Shown: piece after piece, positions 39,267 through 43,426 of the stretch
Position numbering within the stretch: position 1 is the stretch's first letter
Layout of the letters: each line of letters opens with the position of its first letter
Assembly: GCA_934635385.1 (NCBI GenBank)
Contig: CAKTZI010000031.1
Location: 1-43,426 of the forward strand
Length of the DNA: 43,426 bases
Direction: 5' to 3'
Origin: an uncultured Kiritimatiellota bacterium
GTDB lineage: Bacteria; Verrucomicrobiota; Kiritimatiellia; RFP12; UBA1067
Position numbers and translations under genes: made by a program
The notes under the pieces: generated by a model
Told to the model about the DNA's origin: nothing
What the model saw: the letters and a program-made list of their open reading frames with translations, nothing else
The model's database searches: none

Positions 39267-42200
39267 TCAGCGGATGACGAAGACAAGGCCGGGGCCGCCG
39301 GTGGCCTTCGCCAGCACCGCGCCGCCCACGTCGTCCGCGCCCGGCTCATACGAGAAGGTCAGCACGTTGCCGGCCGTCCGCGTCCTGTAGCGGAAGACCT
39401 GTGCGCCGTCCGCCGCGACGAACGTCGCGAGTACCTGCTCGTCCGCACGGATCGTCAGCGTACCCGTCCCCGTCACCTGCACGGGGAAGCGGTAGCGTCC
39501 GCGCTGCGCGTCGTCCGCAATCTCCAGCACGAGTTCGCCGGACGGAATCAACACCTTCCCGTCGTCCGTCTCGACGACCGCCGCGTCCGCCGCGACGACT
39601 TCGCCAAGCGATCCGAGGTCTTCCGCGTAGACGGGACGCCAGTCGTACTCGAACGCGCCGATGTCCATCGTCCCGTTGCTGACGCGTGGCAGGCCGTCCG
39701 CATCCGTCGCGGCCGGGAACGCCGTCGCCGTCGCGGCATCGACCGTTGCCGCCGTCTTGCCCTGCGGACGCCCTTCCGCGTCCAGCCCCGCCGCCTCCGC
39801 CGAGTCGATCCGCTTCGTGCCCGGCTTCCACGTGGCGTCCAGCGCGTCGAACGTCTCCGCCGCCACGTTCACGAGGCAATTGGTGTAGACGAGCTTGTTG
39901 CCGAACGCCGTCAGCGTCGACAGGATGACGCTGTTGTCGATCTGCTGCGGCAGCTTCAGGTTGTCGAAGAAGTTGCCCGTCTTCACGCCCGCGCCGACCG
40001 TGACGTGCGAAACGACGTAGCAGTTGCGGAAGAGCGTCAGCGTCCCGCGCGTGACGTGATCGACGACCGTGCCGTAGATTGCCGCGTTGTAGCCGACTGG
40101 CGAACACGCCGTGCCCACGCAGTCAACGACCTTGCTGTTGACGAGCCGCGTGCCGAAGACCGCGCCACCGCGTCCGGCCGCGCAGTTCGTGATTACGCAG
40201 TCGAAGACGCCGCCCGTCGCGTCCGCGACGAACTTCGCCTTCATCTCCGTCGCGTAGACGCCACCGCCCATGCACGCGACATCGCCGGACTTGTTGCCGT
40301 CGGACGAGCCGTTCTCCGTGCTCGGCACGCGTCCATCCGCGAGCGTGAAGCCGACGAGCCGCGCGCCCGTCTCCAGATAGGCGCACCGCACGGCGTTCGC
40401 GCCGCGCCCGTAGGTGTCCGTCGCCGTCGCGTCCGCCGCGCCGACGATGCGCGTCACGTCCGCGCCCTCGTCTGCGACAAGCGTGACGCCCGCCGGCAGG
40501 ACGACGCGGCACTTCCCGGCGTCCGTGTCCCCGGTCGGCACGACCGTCACCTCCGCGTAGTCGCCCGCCGCCGCGTGGACGCAGTCGCCGGGGAGCATCA
40601 GGCCGGACGTCGCGATCTTCGCGAGCGTGCGCCATGGCGTCTCGGACGTGAAGCCGTCGTTGTCGTCGCTTCCGGCCGTCGCGTTCACGTACCAGTTCGT
40701 CGAGAACAGATAGGAAAGCGTCGCGGACGGAATCGGCGCGCCGTCGTCCGCCAGCGCCGCGCCCGGCGTGAACGTGTAGCTCGTCCCCTCGACCGGCTCG
40801 CCGTTGACGAGAATCGCCTCCAGCCGCCGCTTTGTCGAGGGCGTGAAGTCCACCGTCAGCGTTTCGCCGACCTCCACGACGTTCGTGCCGACGTTTGTCG
40901 CCTCGCCGAACGCGGGCTTCTCGACGACCAGCACCGGCACGGGGGCGAAGAGGCCGCCCGCGACCGTCTTGCCGCCCTTGTAGCTGAACGGCACGCCGTT
41001 CACGTCCGTGGCCGGCGCCTTCCAGTAGTCGGCGTCCACCGGCACGGGCGCCGTGACGAGCGACGAGTCGCTGCGGAGGCGCAGGTCGTCGTGCGCGAAA
41101 TCGACGAAGCCCAGATCGCGGGCGAGATAGCTTTCGCCTTCCGTGCCGCCCGTGAGCTTCTTGCCGTTGTCAAACGAGTAGCAGACGCCGGTGAAGTCCG
41201 TCACCTTCAGGTCGCCCGTGCAGCCCGTCGCCTGAAGCGCCGAGCCGACGAGCTTCACGTTCCCCAGCACACCGACGCCGTTCGTCGAGGAAATCGTCGA
41301 CTGGCGCACGCTGTTGTCGGCGACCAGCACAAGGCCCGTATGCCCGTAGAAGACCGAACTGCGCACCTCCGAGCCGCGTAGCGCGCCGCCGGCAAAGGCC
41401 ACCGTGTCGCGGAAGATGTCGCGCGTGAACGTGCCGCGCATCGAAATGCCGCCGCGATAGGCAAGACCGCCGACCAGTTCGCAGTCGAGAACCTGCTTTG
41501 ACCCTGCGCCATCGCCGCAGAAGACGAGTCCGCCCTGATACTGGCGACTCGACGAATCGCTCGTGTCTCCGCTGTCGGCAAAGCCGTTCCGCAACGTAAA
41601 GCCCTGAATGCCGACCGCGCACATCGACGAGTTGGCGATGTAGACGCACCGCACGGCTTTTTGGCCGCGCCCATCTTCCGAATCCGGATCCGGCGCGCCG
41701 GAGATGAACGAGACGCCGCGTCCCGCGCCCTTGAAGCGAACGAGCGTACGATAGTCCAAGATCGCGAGACGGCTTGTGCCGTTCGAGTCTTCCGCCGCGC
41801 CACCCTCGGCGTAGTCGCCCGCCGCGCAGTGGACGAGCGTACACACATTCGGGGAGAGAAGGTCTACGGCCTTCGCGAGCGTCTTCAGCGGCGCGGCGGA
41901 CGACGTGCCCGCGTTTTCGTCAGACCCGGAACTGGGATCGACCCAGTACTCCTTCGCGACGGACACCGCCGTGTTCGTCACGATGACGCCCGTCGGCGGC
42001 ACCGCCACGTAGAGCGACTCGTCCATTTCGGGGAACTGGTAGCCGCCCTGCTCGGCCGCGCGCGCGAAGCCGAAGTAGGTCTTCCCGGCCGGCGGACGCG
42101 CCTGGAAGACGGCGTGGGACGTCTCGGAAAAGGCGTAGAGTCCGCCGACCGAGCCGGCGTAGCCGCTGCAGACGACCGTGTTCGCGCCGTCGAACTGCAC

Positions 42201-43322
42201 GGCGCCGCCCGCCGCGACCGCCGTCTGCGCGTAGCAGCCGACGGGAATCGCCCCCGTCGCCGCAAACGGCGTGCCGTCCAGCGAACGGTAGAGGTCAACT
42301 GCCGCCGGGGCGTTCGGGAACGCCTGCGCGATCAGCGCGGCATCGCCGGCCGTCGCCGCGACCGTGCCCGCGCGCAGCCGGAAGTCGCCCTTCAGCGGCG
42401 CGAAGAGCGGATAGGCGAGACCGACGTGGCAGGCGGTGGCGTCCGAGAACGGCTGGCGGTCGAAGACGCTGTTCTTCGCCGTGCCGTTCCCGGCCTTGGC
42501 CGAGAATTTTGCCTCGCCCATCGCCGAGACGATCGTGTTGTAGACCATGTTGTTCTGCGAGCCGCCGTCCAGGTGAAGCGCCGCGCCGTTTCCGTCCGCG
42601 AACGTGCAGTTGACGAACGTCGAGTTGGCCGCGCACGCGCCGGGCATCTTCAGGAAGAGCGAGCTCAGCGCCTTGATGTCCTTGCCGAGCATCGCGCCCG
42701 CGTTGGCGTGGCCGTCCGCAAAGCGGCAGCGGACGTAGCGGCCGTAGCGCACGAGGCCGCCGCGCACGCCGTAGCAGTTCGTGATCACGCAGTCCGTCAC
42801 GTAGAAGTTGGCGTAGGCGGCGCTGAACGACGTCACGCCGCCGGGCTGTGCGACGAGGAGCGAGTCGTTCGCGCCGTAGGCGTCGCCGTTGTACCGCTGG
42901 GCGCTGTAGCCGTCGCGGATCGTGAAGCCGCGAATGACGGTGCCGCCCGACGCGGCCGCCTTTTCAAGGCGGATGCAGCGGACGGCGTTGGGGCCGCGTC
43001 CCTCGTAGTCCTTGCCGTCGAGGGCGGAGTTCGGATCGGGCGCGCCGACGATGTGCGTGTCGGCGGGATCGGCGCTCGTCGCGGCGAGCGTCAGCGGCTT
43101 GGTGAGGAGGACGCGCGCGATGTTGTCGGTTCCTTCCGACGTCGTGCGACCGCCGGTCGCATAGACGCCGGGCTTCACCCAGATCGTGTCGCCGGCGGAT
43201 GCCGCGTCGATGGCGTCCTGGATGACCGTGTAGTTGCCGCCGCCCTGGGCGTCGACAGTCCACTCACGCGCCGAGGCGGCGGATACGGCCGCGCCGAGGG
43301 CGATGAGAACGAGTTTCTTCAT
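39267..43322 (-). CDS. large secreted parallel beta-helix protein, choice-of-anchor Q type
   Basis: A 1351-residue exported protein with a signal peptide (MKKLVLIALGAAVSAASA). Three related beta-helix blocks begin near residues 20, 450 and 875, the last two with YWVDPSSGSDENAGT and WYVNATAGSDDNDGF followed by TLAK. Each contains the repeated GRGxxAVRCxxL unit and right-handed-helix turns such as VTNCxGxRGG. VSNGTMDIGAFEYDW near residue 1240 matches the choice-of-anchor Q type ending. The last ~100 residues form a beta domain closing in GPGLVFVIR, like two other secreted proteins here. GGAGG precedes the ATG by 8 bases. Surface attachment or glycan binding is inferred. Confidence 0.75.
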   Translation of the reverse strand: MKKLVLIALGAAVSAASAREWTVDAQGGGNYTVIQDAIDAASAGDTIWVKPGVYATGGRTTSEGTDNIARVLLTKPLTLAATSADPADTHIVGAPDPNSALDGKDYEGRGPNAVRCIRLEKAAASGGTVIRGFTIRDGYSAQRYNGDAYGANDSLLVAQPGGVTSFSAAYANFYVTDCVITNCYGVRGGLVRYGRYVRCRFADGHANAGAMLGKDIKALSSLFLKMPGACAANSTFVNCTFADGNGAALHLDGGSQNNMVYNTIVSAMGEAKFSAKAGNGTAKNSVFDRQPFSDATACHVGLAYPLFAPLKGDFRLRAGTVAATAGDAALIAQAFPNAPAAVDLYRSLDGTPFAATGAIPVGCYAQTAVAAGGAVQFDGANTVVCSGYAGSVGGLYAFSETSHAVFQARPPAGKTYFGFARAAEQGGYQFPEMDESLYVAVPPTGVIVTNTAVSVAKEYWVDPSSGSDENAGTSSAAPLKTLAKAVDLLSPNVCTLVHCAAGDYAEGGAAEDSNGTSRLAILDYRTLVRFKGAGRGVSFISGAPDPDSEDGRGQKAVRCVYIANSSMCAVGIQGFTLRNGFADSGDTSDSSSRQYQGGLVFCGDGAGSKQVLDCELVGGLAYRGGISMRGTFTRDIFRDTVAFAGGALRGSEVRSSVFYGHTGLVLVADNSVRQSTISSTNGVGVLGNVKLVGSALQATGCTGDLKVTDFTGVCYSFDNGKKLTGGTEGESYLARDLGFVDFAHDDLRLRSDSSLVTAPVPVDADYWKAPATDVNGVPFSYKGGKTVAGGLFAPVPVLVVEKPAFGEATNVGTNVVEVGETLTVDFTPSTKRRLEAILVNGEPVEGTSYTFTPGAALADDGAPIPSATLSYLFSTNWYVNATAGSDDNDGFTSETPWRTLAKIATSGLMLPGDCVHAAAGDYAEVTVVPTGDTDAGKCRVVLPAGVTLVADEGADVTRIVGAADATATDTYGRGANAVRCAYLETGARLVGFTLADGRVPSTENGSSDGNKSGDVACMGGGVYATEMKAKFVADATGGVFDCVITNCAAGRGGAVFGTRLVNSKVVDCVGTACSPVGYNAAIYGTVVDHVTRGTLTLFRNCYVVSHVTVGAGVKTGNFFDNLKLPQQIDNSVILSTLTAFGNKLVYTNCLVNVAAETFDALDATWKPGTKRIDSAEAAGLDAEGRPQGKTAATVDAATATAFPAATDADGLPRVSNGTMDIGAFEYDWRPVYAEDLGSLGEVVAADAAVVETDDGKVLIPSGELVLEIADDAQRGRYRFPVQVTGTGTLTIRADEQVLATFVAADGAQVFRYRTRTAGNVLTFSYEPGADDVGGAVLAKATGGPGLVFVIR

Positions 43323-43349
43323 GGTTTTGTCCTCCTTGCTTGTTGACTA

Positions 43350-43426
43350 GTTTACGCGGTTTACGCGGTTTACGCGGTTTACGCGGTTTACGCGGTTTAC
43401 GCGGTTTACGCGGTTTACGCGGTTTA
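43350..43426. repeat. 9-bp tandem repeat GTTTACGCG, reaching the window edge
   Basis: About 8.5 perfect copies of GTTTACGCG, 28 bp upstream of the large beta-helix gene. The array continues to the end of the window, so its real length and the promoter of that gene cannot be seen. Confidence 0.9.

Overview
This window is GC-rich, densely coding bacterial DNA. Secreted glycoside hydrolases, a secreted SUMF1-type protein, very long beta-helix proteins, type II secretion pseudopilins and a biotin-dependent sodium-pump decarboxylase point to a fermentative, polysaccharide-degrading member of the PVC group. A Kiritimatiellota-like anaerobe is the best guess. That is inferred from gene content; no rRNA or tRNA was seen. 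Almost every gene is on the minus strand; the exception is a histidine kinase/response regulator pair at 32036-34740.

Layout. 242-8978: a three-gene operon for a secreted GH-A enzyme, an (alpha/alpha)6-barrel enzyme and a GH106-like + GH-A fusion. 9019-10640: a small secreted peptide and a SUMF1-domain protein, behind a long leader. 10957-11366: no gene, only low-complexity and inverted repeats. 11367-12667: two pseudopilins. 12799-14574: a GGGtGRT protein with a NifU/IscU-like scaffold. 14625-17221: a small membrane protein, MetY and Pta. 17409-19521: two broken genes, a GH78 relic and an AAA-ATPase/nuclease with an in-frame stop. 19577-26098: an operon for a GH-like enzyme, a GH28-like beta-helix protein and a passenger-like protein. 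26380-27573: an AAA_14/DUF4143 ATPase. 27698-27976: a second copy of the small membrane protein. 28065-31001: ECF sigma factor, anti-sigma-like protein, OadG-BCCP, OadB and a 37-residue membrane protein. 31143-31964: a DEDDh exonuclease. 34759-36537: a second AAA/DUF1703 protein. 36640-43322: a phytase-esterase-like secreted protein and a 1351-residue beta-helix protein.

How it fits together. The CAZymes suggest use of pectin or rhamnogalacturonan-type glycans. Two secreted-protein operons begin with the same ~240 bp promoter/leader element, which contains a G11 run in both copies. Three secreted proteins end in a hydrophobic stretch plus (I/V)IR. Transcription units fall into two classes. 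One has a TG(G/C)TATA(A/C)T box 6-10 bp before the start codon and no Shine-Dalgarno (probably leaderless). The other has a normal leader with a Shine-Dalgarno. The best candidates for something undescribed are the shared element with its homopolymer switch, the C-terminal tag, and the small duplicated membrane protein read from a TTG start.
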